Shown: positions 47,004 through 55,576 of the stretch, in pieces
How positions within the stretch are numbered: the first letter of the stretch is position 1
How the letters are laid out: each line of letters starts with the position of its first letter
Assembly: GCA_963706385.1 (NCBI GenBank)
Contig: OY970153.1
Location: forward strand, 2,108,001 to 2,172,000
DNA: 64,000 bases
Direction: 5' to 3'
From: Poindextera sp963706385
Lineage (GTDB): Bacteria; Pseudomonadota; Alphaproteobacteria; Caulobacterales; Caulobacteraceae
Translations under genes and position numbers: made by a program
The notes under the pieces: generated by a model
Seen by the model: only the letters and a program-made list of their open reading frames with translations
Told to the model about the DNA's origin: nothing
The model's database searches: none

Positions 47004-48050
47004 TCAGATCGGAATTTGCTCCAGCGCCCAGGCGGCGGCGTCGCGCACTGCGTGGCTGGCGTCCTTGAGCCGCGCGCGGGCGGCGCGCGCCAGGGCCGGA
47101 TCGCCCGAGTTGCCGATCGCGTAGAGCACGTTGCGCACGAAACGGTCGCGGCCGATGCGTTTGACCGCGGTCTTGGCGAACAGCGCGCGAAAGCCGGCGT
47201 CGTCCAGCGCCGCGAGGTCGGCCAGAGCCGGATCGCGCAGCGTCTCGCGGGCCTGCAGCGCGCTCTCGCGCGCCTCGACGGCGAACTTGTTCCACGGACA
47301 GACCGCCAGACAGTCGTCGCAGCCGTAGACCCGGGCATCCAAGGCGGGTCGGAACTCCAGCGGGATCGGGCCGGCGTGCTCGATGGTCAGATAGGAGATG
47401 CAGCGCCGCGCATCGAGCTGATAGGGGGCGGGAAAGGCCTTGGTTGGGCAGATGTCGAGGCAGGCGCGGCAGGCGCCGCAGTGGTCGGGTTCGGGCGCGT
47501 CGGGCGTCAGGACGCTGTCGGTCAGGATGGCGCCCAGGAACAGCCAGGAGCCGAAGGCGCGCGAGACCAGGTTGGTGTGCTTGCCCTGCCAGCCGAGACC
47601 GGCGGCCGCGGCGAGCGGCTTTTCCATCAGGGGCGCGGTGTCGACGAACAGCTTCAGCTCGCAGCCGCTCTCGCGGACCAGCCAGCGGGCCAGGGCCTTC
47701 AGCCGTTTCTTGATCAGATCGTGATAGTCATCCCCCCGCGCATAGACCGAAAGGACCGCCCGGTCCCGCCGGGCCAACGCCGCCAGGGGATCGGCGTCGG
47801 GGCCGTAGTTGAGGCCGAGCATGATGGCCGAGCGCGCCGCCGGCCACATCGCCCTGGGATGCGCCCGCCGCTCGGCGGTGGTCGCCATCCAGGCCATCGA
47901 ACCATGCCGGCCTTCGGCGACGAACTCGGCCAGCCGCGCCGACGCCGGCCAGGGGGCTTCGACCGAGGTCAGGCCGCAGGCGTCGAAACCCAGCGCGCTC
48001 GCCTCCCGCTTAATCCGCGCTTCGATCGGCTCAGAAGTCGAGGTCGTCAT
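47004..48050 (-). CDS. queG: Epoxyqueuosine reductase QueG
   Basis: 348 residues; last step of queuosine synthesis in tRNA, using cobalamin and two [4Fe-4S] clusters. MAWMATTAERRAHPRA and ARGDDYHDLIKKRL are typical. Cluster motifs CGACRACLDICPT and CDDCLAVCPWNKFA are intact. The last ~55 residues form a HEAT-like helical repeat (RNVLYAIGNSGDPALARAA). Its start overlaps the end of the upstream gst gene by 20 bases, so the two are cotranscribed on the minus strand. Confidence 0.96.
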   Translation of the reverse strand: MTTSTSEPIEARIKREASALGFDACGLTSVEAPWPASARLAEFVAEGRHGSMAWMATTAERRAHPRAMWPAARSAIMLGLNYGPDADPLAALARRDRAVLSVYARGDDYHDLIKKRLKALARWLVRESGCELKLFVDTAPLMEKPLAAAAGLGWQGKHTNLVSRAFGSWLFLGAILTDSVLTPDAPEPDHCGACRACLDICPTKAFPAPYQLDARRCISYLTIEHAGPIPLEFRPALDARVYGCDDCLAVCPWNKFAVEARESALQARETLRDPALADLAALDDAGFRALFAKTAVKRIGRDRFVRNVLYAIGNSGDPALARAARARLKDASHAVRDAAAWALEQIPI

Positions 48051-48717
48051 AGTGGGCGGCGGGCGCCAGGCCCGGCCAACGGTCGGCGAGCAACGGCCGG
48101 AAACAGGGCCGCGACTTCAGCTTCATGTACCAGGTCCGCACGCCGGAAAACTCGCGCCAGGGCACGTCGCCGAAATAATCGATCACCGAAAGGTTCGCGG
48201 CCGCGGCGAAATCCGCCAGGCTCAACCGGCGGCCGTTCAGCCAGTCGCGCTCCTGCAGCAGTTTTTCCATATAGCCCATGTGCGCGCGCAGGCCCTCGCG
48301 TCCGGCGCGCAGATTGGCCAGGCCCGGCGCGCCGAGCCCCAGCATCTGCTTCTCCATCTTCTCGTGCAGCAGGAAGGCGTTGACCTCGTAGTCGAACTTG
48401 CGGTCGAACCATTGCAGTATGCGTCGCGTCTCGGCCCGCTCGGCCGGATCGCGGCCCATCAGATCGGGCTCCGGCGTGGTCTCCTCCAGATGCTCCAGAA
48501 TCGCGCGCGTTTCGCAGATCACCGTGCGCCGCTCGCCCTCGGTCTCCACCAACACCGGGGTCAGGCCGGAAGGGTTCAGCGCCAGGAACGCGGGCCGCCG
48601 CTCCCAATAGCGTTCCTGGATCTCGGTGAAAGCCAGCCGCTTTTCCCCCAACGCCAGACGCACCTGGCGCGACGCCGGATCGAGCGGAAAGTGATGCAGG
48701 GTGCGTTTGACGGTCAT
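48031..48717 (-). CDS. Glutathione S-transferase family protein
   Basis: 228 residues from ATG 48717 (an in-frame ATG 48 bases upstream is less likely). The N-terminal thioredoxin-like domain has LHHFPLDPASRQVRLALGEKRL and NPSGLTPVLVETEG (cis-Pro), then ICETRAILEHLEE (the Glu-Thr/Ser glutathione-binding pair). The helical C-domain contains GRRLSLADFAAAANLSVIDYFG, with the N-capping box Ser/Asp. Substrate unknown. Overlaps queG. Confidence 0.9.
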   Translation of the reverse strand: MTVKRTLHHFPLDPASRQVRLALGEKRLAFTEIQERYWERRPAFLALNPSGLTPVLVETEGERRTVICETRAILEHLEETTPEPDLMGRDPAERAETRRILQWFDRKFDYEVNAFLLHEKMEKQMLGLGAPGLANLRAGREGLRAHMGYMEKLLQERDWLNGRRLSLADFAAAANLSVIDYFGDVPWREFSGVRTWYMKLKSRPCFRPLLADRWPGLAPAAHYDDLDF

Positions 48718-48800
48718 GCGGGGCTTGGGCCCGAAATCCCCAGATGCGACGATAAACGCCGACAAAACCCCACAGCGTCTTAAGGTCCCGTTTACCGCGT

Positions 48801-49760
48801 CTAAGATTCGCGTTCTGGTTCAGCGTGGTAGACTTCCGGAAAGGCGCCGCCGTGGGGCTCCGCCAGGCCGCGCGGGTCGGGATGGATGATGATGTCGGCG
48901 GTCGGGAAGGCCGACAGCACCCGCTTTTCCGCCGCCACCATCACCTGGTGGGCCTGGACCAGGGTCAATGAAGGATCCAGATCGGCATGCATCTGGATAT
49001 GCACATAGGGCCCCGAGGCGCGGGTCCGAAGCTGGTGAATGTCGCGCACCTGGGAATCCTCGGTCATCAGCGCGATGATCCGCTGGCGCGCGTCGTCGGC
49101 CAGCTCGCGATCCATCAGTTCGGTGGATGACGAGCGGAACACGCTGATCGCGCCCCAGACCAGCCAACCCACCACCACCAAGCCGGCCAGTGCGTCCGGC
49201 AGCGGTCCGCGCAGCAGGGCGGTGGCGCCGATGCCGATCGCGGCGATCACGTTGGAGGCGAGGTCGGCGGCATAATGGGTGCGATCGCCCAGGATGGCCA
49301 CGGAACTGGCCCTTTTCAGCACCTGCGACTGGGCGAAGATTAGCCCGCCGGTCATGACGATCGAGACTCCCATCACCAGAAGGCTCCAGCCGCCATTGGC
49401 GACCCTGGTGGGATGAACGATGTGCTCGACCGCCTCGCGCCCGACCAGCGCCGCCGAGGCGAACACCAGGCCGGCCTGGACGAGGCTGGCGAACGCCTCC
49501 GCCTTGCCGTGGCCGTAGCGGTGCTCCAGGTCCGGCGGGGCGGCGGCGTAGCGGACGGCGAAATAGGTCACCAGGGACGCCAACAGATCCAGGCTGGAAT
49601 CGGCCAGCGAGGCCAGCATCGCCACCGAGTCGCTGGACAGCCAAGCCAGCGCCTTGATCAGGCTGAGGATGGCGGCCACCGCCACCGACAGGCGCGTGAC
49701 CCGCCGGGTCAGGGCCGCGGTCTCATCGAGGGTCAGTGCGGTGGCGCCGGCGGCGGTCAT
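48801..49760 (-). CDS. Cation diffusion facilitator metal exporter
   Basis: 319 residues from ATG 49760. Six membrane segments. Metal-site residues: SLADSSLDLLASLV in TM2 (the two Asp) and GDRTHYAADLASNVIA in TM5 (His and Asp), the HD-DD pattern of zinc/iron FieF-like exporters. HRYGHGKAEAFASLVQAG is the conserved loop after TM2. The cytoplasmic C-domain has VHIQMHADLDPSLTLVQAHQ with conserved metal-binding His/Asp. Metal specificity is not certain. A GAATC-rich gap separates it from gst. Confidence 0.93.
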   Translation of the reverse strand: MTAAGATALTLDETAALTRRVTRLSVAVAAILSLIKALAWLSSDSVAMLASLADSSLDLLASLVTYFAVRYAAAPPDLEHRYGHGKAEAFASLVQAGLVFASAALVGREAVEHIVHPTRVANGGWSLLVMGVSIVMTGGLIFAQSQVLKRASSVAILGDRTHYAADLASNVIAAIGIGATALLRGPLPDALAGLVVVGWLVWGAISVFRSSSTELMDRELADDARQRIIALMTEDSQVRDIHQLRTRASGPYVHIQMHADLDPSLTLVQAHQVMVAAEKRVLSAFPTADIIIHPDPRGLAEPHGGAFPEVYHAEPERES

Positions 49761-49815
49761 ACCCCTGAGAATAGTGTCCCGCCCACCAAAACCTAGAGGC
49801 TTGGTCACCGCGCGG

Positions 49816-51585
49816 TCAGACCGGGTCGAACTCGGCGACCAGATGGCCGGGCGCGACCTCGGTCAGGCGCGGGACATAGACCGGCGCGGTCGGATCGTCC
49901 GAGCGCTTGGAGGGCAGGAACCGCAGCGCGCTGCGCGGATCGAGCGGACTGGGCGGCTCGCCGGTCAGGCGCACGCGCGTGCGCGCGCGTTCCTTGGCCG
50001 GGTCTGGGATCAGCGCGGCCGACAACAGGCCGCGGGTGTAGGGATGGGTCGGATGAGCGTAGATCTGCTCTCGCGCGGCCTCTTCCATCACCCGGCCCAG
50101 GTAGAGCACCATCACCCGGTGGCTGATCTCCTTCACCACCGCCAAGTCGTGGCTGATGAACAGCATGGCCATGCCGAAGGCCTTCTGCAGCGCGATGAGC
50201 AGGTCGATGATCTGGGCGCGGATCGAGACGTCGAGCGCCGAGACCGCCTCGTCGCAGATCACCAGTCCCGGTCTTAGGATCATCGCCCGGGCGATGCCGA
50301 CCCGCTGGTTCTGGCCGCCCGACAGCTCGTGCGGATAACGGTTGATCAGCTCATCGGCGAGGCCCACCTGGCCCATCATCGCCCGGGTCTCGACCTCGCG
50401 CTCGGCGCGGGTGAGGCCGGGCCGGAAGGCGCGCAGCGGCTCGGCGATGGAATCGCCGATGGTCATCCGCGGATCGAGGCTGGCCAACGGGTCCTGAAAG
50501 ACGATCTGCAGGTCGCGGCGCGCGGCGCGCATGGCCGCCTGGTCGGCATGGGTGATGTCGCGCCCCAATACGGTGACCGAGCCGGCGGTGGCCGGGACGA
50601 GGTTCAGCGCCGCCCGCGCCAGCGTCGACTTGCCGCAACCGCTTTCGCCCACCACCCCCAGGGTCTCGCCGGCGCGAATCTCGAAGCTGACGCCGTCCAC
50701 CGCGCGCAGCATCCGGCGGCGGCCAAACAGACCGGCGTTCACCGGGAACCAGACCTTGACGTCCCGGCCCTCGACCACCACGGGCGCGTCGTCGCTCACC
50801 GGGTCGATCGTCGGCCGCCCGCCGCGGTCGTCGCGGTCCAGCCGTGGGATCGCATCCAGCAGGGCGCGGGCGTAGTCGGTGCGCGGTTGGCTGAAGACCC
50901 GCTCGGCCGGACCTTCCTCGACGTAGAGCCCGTCCTTCATCACGCAGACCCGGTCCGCCAGCCGCGCGATCACGCCCATGTCGTGGGTGACCAGCACCAT
51001 CGCCGCGCGGGTTTCGCTTTTCAGCTCGGCCATCAGGTCCAGGATTTCGGCCTGCACGGTCACGTCGAGGGCTGTGGTCGGCTCGTCGGCGATCAGCAGG
51101 GCCGGCCCGCAGGCCATGGCCGCGGCGATCATCACCCGCTGGCGCATGCCGCCGGACAGCTCATGCGGATACTGCGCCAGACGGCGCGCGGCCTCGGGGA
51201 TACGGACCTTGTCCAGCCACAGCCGGGCCCTGGCCCGGGCGTCGGCGTCTGACAGGCCCAGATGCCGGCGCAGCGGCTCGGCGATCTGCTCGCCGATTTT
51301 CATGTGCGGCGTCAGCGCGGTCAGCGGATCCTGGAAGATCATGGTCATCTTCGATCCGCGCAGCCGGTTCAGCGCGGCGGGCGCCAGGCCCAGCAGCTCC
51401 TGGCCCTGGAACCGGATCGAACCCGTGACCCGGCCGTTGCCGGCCAGAAGGCCCATCGCCGCCATGAAGGTCTGGCTCTTGCCCGAGCCGCTTTCGCCCA
51501 CCACGCCCAGGCACTCGCCGGCGGCGACGGTCAGGCTGATCCCGCGCACCGCCTGGACCAGGCCGTCATGGGTGGCGAAATCCAC
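49816..51585 (-). CDS. Peptide-type ABC transporter, double ATPase (DppD-DppF fusion)
   Basis: 589 residues with two complete ATPase modules. First: Walker A GESGSGKS near 32, signature LSGGMRQRV, Walker B LLIADEPTTALDV. Second: GESGCGKS near 315, LSGGQNQRV, VICDEAVSALDV. Each ends with the oligopeptide-transporter C-terminal motif (the second with YTRGLLSAALIPD). The only usual start codon is GTG 51585, with GAGG 8 bases upstream. This omits the first strand (an in-frame PILSIEDLR coding stretch lies just upstream without ATG/GTG/TTG), so the true N-terminus may use a rare codon. No permease or binding protein genes are adjacent, so substrate is unknown. Confidence 0.88.
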   Translation of the reverse strand: MDFATHDGLVQAVRGISLTVAAGECLGVVGESGSGKSQTFMAAMGLLAGNGRVTGSIRFQGQELLGLAPAALNRLRGSKMTMIFQDPLTALTPHMKIGEQIAEPLRRHLGLSDADARARARLWLDKVRIPEAARRLAQYPHELSGGMRQRVMIAAAMACGPALLIADEPTTALDVTVQAEILDLMAELKSETRAAMVLVTHDMGVIARLADRVCVMKDGLYVEEGPAERVFSQPRTDYARALLDAIPRLDRDDRGGRPTIDPVSDDAPVVVEGRDVKVWFPVNAGLFGRRRMLRAVDGVSFEIRAGETLGVVGESGCGKSTLARAALNLVPATAGSVTVLGRDITHADQAAMRAARRDLQIVFQDPLASLDPRMTIGDSIAEPLRAFRPGLTRAEREVETRAMMGQVGLADELINRYPHELSGGQNQRVGIARAMILRPGLVICDEAVSALDVSIRAQIIDLLIALQKAFGMAMLFISHDLAVVKEISHRVMVLYLGRVMEEAAREQIYAHPTHPYTRGLLSAALIPDPAKERARTRVRLTGEPPSPLDPRSALRFLPSKRSDDPTAPVYVPRLTEVAPGHLVAEFDPV

Positions 51586-51708
51586 CCTCAGGTCCTCGAT
51601 CGACAGGATCGGCGGGATTTCGGCGGCGCTCAGGGGGATGCTCCGGCGGGCTGCGAGCGCCTAAAGCGCTAAATCCGCGGTCGCCGTCAAGCCGTCGCAC
51701 CCGATCGA

Positions 51709-52695
51709 CTAATGCTCGGCTAGCACGCGGGCTTCCTCGAATCTCGCCGCGGTCGAGACCAGGGTGTCGGCGTCGGATCGGCTCGGCGCCCAGCCGAAGG
51801 CGGCCATCGCCGCGCTCGGATCGGCGACCAGCCGGGACGGATCGCCCGCCCGGCGCGGGGCGATCTCGAACGGCGGCTTGCGCGCAAGCGTCCGCTCGGC
51901 CGCGGCGATCACCTCGAGCACCGACAATCCCTTGCCGGTTCCCAGATTGAACGGCCGGCTGGCCCCGCCCGCGCGCAGCCAGGCGAGCGCCTTGATGTGG
52001 GCGTCGACCAGATCGGTCACATGGATGTAGTCGCGCACGGCCGAGCCGTCGGGCGTCGGATAGTCGTCGCCGAACACCTTCAGCCTGGGCCCGGTCCCCA
52101 GGCTGGCGCGGACCAGATTGGGGATCAGATGGGTTTCCGGATCGTGGCGCTCGCCGAGCTCGCCGTCCGGATCGGCCCCGGCGGCGTTGAAATAGCGCAG
52201 GGCGCACCAGGAAAAACCCTCGGCCGCGCCGATCCAGCCGAGCGCGCGCTCGATGACCAGCTTGGTCTCTCCATAGGGGTTGATCGGCTTGAGCGGGGCG
52301 TCCTCGGCGATCAGGTCCAGCTCGCTCGCCCCGTAGACCGCCGCGGTGGACGAGAACACCAGATGCTTCAGGCCCTCGGCGGTCAAGGCCTCGATCAGGC
52401 GCAGCGTCCCGACCACGTTGTTTTCGTAGTAGAGCTTCGGCTTGACCACCGATTCGCCGACCAGGCTGCGGGCGGCGAAATGCATCACGGCGGTGATCTG
52501 GTGCTCGCGCGCCGTGCGCCGCACGGTCTCGATGTCGGCGATGTCGGCCTTGACCAGCGGCCCCCATTTGACCGCGTCGGCATGGCCGGTGACCAGATTG
52601 TCCAGGGTGATCGGCCGGTAGCCGGCCGCGGCCAGAGCCTTGCAGGCGTGCGAGCCGACATAGCCGGCGCCGCCGGCGACCAGGATGGACTCCAC
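51709..52695 (-). CDS. galE: UDP-glucose 4-epimerase
   Basis: 328 residues from GTG 52695, chosen because AGGAG lies 8 bases upstream and the protein starts VESILVAGGAGYVGSHACKAL. NAD-binding GGAGYVGSH, the catalytic YGETK (Tyr-x-x-x-Lys), SSTAAVYG, RYFNAAGADPDGELGE and RDYIHVTDLVDAH mark a GalE. Interconverts UDP-glucose and UDP-galactose. It is divergent from a sugar aminotransferase gene, consistent with surface polysaccharide synthesis. Confidence 0.94.
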   Translation of the reverse strand: MESILVAGGAGYVGSHACKALAAAGYRPITLDNLVTGHADAVKWGPLVKADIADIETVRRTAREHQITAVMHFAARSLVGESVVKPKLYYENNVVGTLRLIEALTAEGLKHLVFSSTAAVYGASELDLIAEDAPLKPINPYGETKLVIERALGWIGAAEGFSWCALRYFNAAGADPDGELGERHDPETHLIPNLVRASLGTGPRLKVFGDDYPTPDGSAVRDYIHVTDLVDAHIKALAWLRAGGASRPFNLGTGKGLSVLEVIAAAERTLARKPPFEIAPRRAGDPSRLVADPSAAMAAFGWAPSRSDADTLVSTAARFEEARVLAEH

Positions 52696-52831
52696 GAGCA
52701 AGGCTCCTTTCTGGGAGGAAGCGGTGGACGGCAAGGCCGCGGCGCCTTGGAAACAGTCGGTTACAGGGTTTGTGTCGCGCTTTCCAGACCCACGCCCTAT
52801 GAGGCGCGGCTAAAGGAGGCCGCCGATTCGC

Positions 52832-54035
52832 ATGACCTTACCGCTCGTTCAACACCAGACCGTGACGCCGATCCCGTTCATCGACCTCGCCGCCCAGCAG
52901 GCGCGCATCCGCCCGCGGATCGACGCCGCCATCGCGCGGGTCCTGGCCCACGGCGCCTATGTGATGGGCCCGGAGGTCAGGGCGTTCGAGGCCCAGCTGG
53001 CCGCCTTCGCCGGCGCGGCCCACGCCGTCTCCTGCGCCAACGGCACCGAGGCCCTGGCCCTGCCGCTGATGGCCTGGGAGGTCGGACCGGGCGATGCGGT
53101 GTTCTGCCCGAGCTTCACCTTCGCCGCGACGGGCGAGGTGATCCCCTGGCTGGGCGCCTCGCCGGTGTTCGTCGACATCCGGCCCGACACTTACAACCTC
53201 GACCCCGAAAAGCTCGAGGCGGCCATCGCCGCGATCCAGGCCGAGGGCCGGCTTACCCCCCGCGCGGTGATCGCCGTCGATCTGTTCGGCCAGCCGGCGG
53301 ACTATCCGGCCATCGCCGAAATCACCAAGAAGCACGGCTTGAAGCTGATCGCCGACAGCGCCCAGGGTTTCGGCTGCACCCTGAACGGCCGCCACCCCGG
53401 CGCCTGGGCCGACGTGGTCACCACCAGCTTCTTCCCGGCCAAGCCGCTGGGCTGCTACGGCGACGGCGGGGCGATGCTGACAAACGACGCCTGGCTGGCC
53501 GAGCGGCTCGAACTCGCTGCGGGTGCACGGCAAGGCCACCGCCGGCGACATCGCCGGCGATGTCGCCGGCAAGCGGCTCGACCACGATCCGAAATACCTG
53601 AACATGCGGGTCGGGATGAACAGCCGGCTCGACACCCTGCAGGCGGCGATCCTGATCGAGAAGCTGGCGATCTTCCCCGACGAGATCGAGGCCCGCGGCC
53701 GCATCGCCGCCCGCTACGCCGAGGGGCTGGCCGGCGTGGCGGCCCAGGTTCCCGCGGTGATCGCCGGCGGCGTCTCGACCTGGGCCCAGTACACCATCGA
53801 ACATGCCGATCGCGACGGCCTGGCCGCGCATCTGGCGGCCCAGGGCGTGCCGACCGCGGCCTACTATCCGATGCCGATGCACCGCCAGGACTGCTACGCC
53901 GCCTATCCCCAGCCGGGCGGCCTGCCGGTCAGCGAGGCCAAGGCCGAGACCGTGCTCAGCCTGCCGATGCACGCCTATCTGGATGAAGCGACACAAGACC
54001 GCATCATCGCGGCGGTGCGGGGGTACAATGGCTAA
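52832..54035 (+). pseudogene. DegT/DnrJ/EryC1 sugar aminotransferase, single-base frameshift
   Basis: ATG 52832 with AAAGGAGG upstream. Residues 1-230 give a canonical start for the family: IPFIDLAAQQARIRPRID, AVSCANGTEALALPLMA, FCPSFTFAATGEVI, AVDLFGQPADYPAI, ADSAQGFG and the PLP-lysine motif SFFPAKPLGCYGDGG. At 53512-53516 (GAACTCGCTGCGGG) there is one extra base; repair gives LELLRVHGKATAGD... and continues through MNSRLDTLQAAILIEKL to GYNG and TAA 54033-54035. Both halves look under normal selection, so recent mutation or sequence error is likely. Family members make amino-sugars for O-antigens or glycans using PLP and glutamate. Confidence 0.9.
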
Positions 54036-54070
54036 GGGGACGTGGGCTCCAGGCCGTTCGCATCGTTTCT

Positions 54071-54145
54071 CACCACGAAGGGCGCGAAGGCCACGAAGCC
54101 TGGGCCGTGAGTGCTTTGTGTCCTTGGTGATCTTGGTGGTTCAAG
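54071..54145. repeat. Dispersed CCACCAAG inverted repeat, copy 2
   Basis: CTCACCACGAAGG...CCACGAAG at the left and CTTTGTGTCCTTGGTGATCTTGGTGGTTCAAG at the right form the same inverted pattern as 8507-8614, but shorter. It follows the aminotransferase and ends about 40 bases from the parD stop, where a parE gene would be expected. Confidence 0.7.
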
Positions 54146-54185
54146 GCTGCGGCGTTTGAGCCAAGAATCGAAACGGACACCGGTG

Positions 54186-54473
54186 TCAGACGGCGCGGAC
54201 GCGCTTACTCGCGCGCCGGCCCAGGGCCTCGATGAAGCCGTCCAATTCGTCGTCGCCCAGATCGCGATAGCGGCCTTCGTCGAGGTCGGTGAACCCGACC
54301 CGCGCCGCCTCGCGCAGCGCCTCGAGCCTGGCCGCGTGACGCGCCTCGCGCTCCTCGACCAGGCGCAGTCCGTCGCGCAGGACCTCGCTGGCGTTCTGAT
54401 AGCGGCCCGAGCCGATCAGCGTCTCGATGACCTGTTCATGATGCTCGGTGAGCACGACATTGCGCGTCGGCAT
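54186..54473 (-). CDS. ParD-like antitoxin (orphan)
   Basis: 95 residues. Ribbon-helix-helix N-terminus typical of ParD/CopG antitoxins: RNVVLTEHHEQVIETLIGSGRYQNASEVLRDGLRLVEERE, then a charged toxin-binding tail. AAGGAG lies 10 bases upstream of the ATG. An overlapping palindromic operator is at 54511-54541. No ParE toxin follows: the ~150 downstream bases to the aminotransferase hold only a repeat and the end of that gene. It may be an orphan regulator or a relic. Confidence 0.8.
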   Translation of the reverse strand: MPTRNVVLTEHHEQVIETLIGSGRYQNASEVLRDGLRLVEEREARHAARLEALREAARVGFTDLDEGRYRDLGDDELDGFIEALGRRASKRVRAV

Positions 54474-54915
54474 CGATTCTCGACTCCTTCAGGCCGGACG
54501 GGTGTCAGACTGCCACAATTGGCAGATAATGCCAATCTGGCGCGTTGAACGCGGGGTGCGGTCCGGAGCGCCGCGCTCGGAAGTCGTGCGCGTCCCTACT
54601 TCGCGGCTACTTCCCCCTCGCTTCGGGTGAGCACGTCTACGTGCTGGCCATCGAGACCCCGCAATGGAACGTCAACGGGCCGGCCATACCCGGGACCATG
54701 AACGCGCCGCTCATGCCCGGTATGGCCATTCCGCTTCACGGGCGCGTTCGCAGCGCACTCTACGGCGTCAGGGACGATGGCGTGCGCTTCGTGGTGGATA
54801 TTCCGGCGCGCATCCTTGCCGCCCCGTCGCCGCCTATCCGCCTCTCCGAGTTACGGTGACGCCATGCGAAATACCCGCCGACGCCACGACGCCCGCCCCA
54901 ACCGCGGTGCCCCAC
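54474..54915. other. Region between parD and mazF-like gene
   Basis: Holds the parD operator at its left end. An open frame of 104 codons on the plus strand (54545-54859) has some protein-like stretches (HVYVLAIETPQWNVNG) but no ribosome-binding site and no recognised family; it could be a gene fragment. Confidence 0.4.
54511..54541 (-). promoter_or_regulatory. Candidate ParD operator
   Basis: Three overlapping inverted repeats: TGCCA-CAAT-TGGCA, TTGGCA-GATAA-TGCCAA and GCCA-ATC-TGGC, 38-68 bases upstream of the parD ATG. Such repeated TTGGCA-type half-sites fit binding of ribbon-helix-helix dimers for autoregulation. Confidence 0.6.
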
Positions 54916-55269
54916 TCACGTCTCCCGCTTGGGCTTCGCGGACGCCGCTAGTCCGAGGAACACCAGCACGGCGTGATTCAGCCGCAGGACGTCCTTGTCG
55001 TCCAGGCGGCCGATCTGGGCGCCGAGCTTGCTTTTCGGGACGGTGGTGATCTTGTCCGCCATCAGGCGGCAGGCCGTGCGCAAACCGTTGCCGGCGCTCG
55101 GCTCGACCGGAAGCCGGAACAGTGGCGCCTCGGTCTCGTCGGTCGTGAAGGCGCAGATGGTGATGGAGTCGGTCGCGTCGAAACTATCGTCCTGGACGAT
55201 GACGACGGGGCGCGGCTTACCGGCGTAGTCCTTGCCGCCCGCGACGGTCCAGATCTCGCCCCGCGTCAT
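54916..55269 (-). CDS. MazF/PemK-family toxin
   Basis: 117 residues. TRGEIWTVAGGKDYAGKPRPVVIVQDDSF is the conserved start with the substrate-binding loop; TICAFTTDETEAPLFRLPVEPS and CRLMADKITTVPKSKL (active-site Arg/Thr strand) follow, then IGRLDDKDVLRLNHAVLVFLGL. Family members cleave RNA at specific sites. It overlaps the antitoxin stop by 4 bases (ATGA), the usual arrangement for a translationally coupled pair. Confidence 0.92.
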   Translation of the reverse strand: MTRGEIWTVAGGKDYAGKPRPVVIVQDDSFDATDSITICAFTTDETEAPLFRLPVEPSAGNGLRTACRLMADKITTVPKSKLGAQIGRLDDKDVLRLNHAVLVFLGLAASAKPKRET

Positions 55270-55484
55270 TCATCGTCCCAGTCCGACACCGCGTCGATGA
55301 ACGCCTGGTCGTCGCGCGCATGGCCGCTCGCCGCGACGGCGAGCGACTGGCGATGCGCCTCCGCGCGAAAGGCGGGCGCCCGCACGTCCGGAATCCAGAT
55401 CTGGATCGGACGCAGGCCCTGCGCGCGCAGGCGGTCGCGATGGTTCCGCACCTTCACGCGGGAGGATTTGGGTTGAGAGGCCAA
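55266..55484 (-). CDS. MazE-type antitoxin (DUF3018-like)
   Basis: 72 residues from a TTG start at 55484; a GTG about 9 codons in is an alternative. The motif RVKVRNHRDRLRAQGLRPIQIWIPD, then APAFRAEAHRQSLAVA and an acidic tail, are typical of the small antitoxins annotated as MazE-family/DUF3018 that precede PemK-type toxins. A perfect 14-base palindrome sits 24-37 bases upstream. Confidence 0.85.
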   Translation of the reverse strand: MASQPKSSRVKVRNHRDRLRAQGLRPIQIWIPDVRAPAFRAEAHRQSLAVAASGHARDDQAFIDAVSDWDDE

Positions 55485-55507
55485 GGCCAGACGAGTCCCT
55501 CTGAGAT

Positions 55508-55521
55508 GGTTACATGTAACC
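55508..55521 (-). promoter_or_regulatory. Candidate MazE/F operator
   Basis: GGTTACATGTAACC is a perfect 14-base palindrome 24 bases upstream of the antitoxin start. A near-symmetric CTGA...TCAG pair lies outside it. Position and symmetry fit autoregulation by the antitoxin-toxin complex. Confidence 0.6.
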
Positions 55522-55576
55522 TATCAGAGGCGAAGCGGCTTGGCCAGACATGGCGGATGAGGCGCTACCCGCCCCC

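Noticed and set aside
46899..48383. Long plus-strand frame across queG and the end of gst
   Set aside because: Antisense shadow of queG, whose iron-sulfur motifs are unambiguous on the other strand.
54545..54859. 104-codon plus-strand frame between the two antitoxin genes
   Set aside because: Some stretches look protein-like, but start, ribosome-binding site and family are all missing; mentioned as a possible fragment, not called as a gene.
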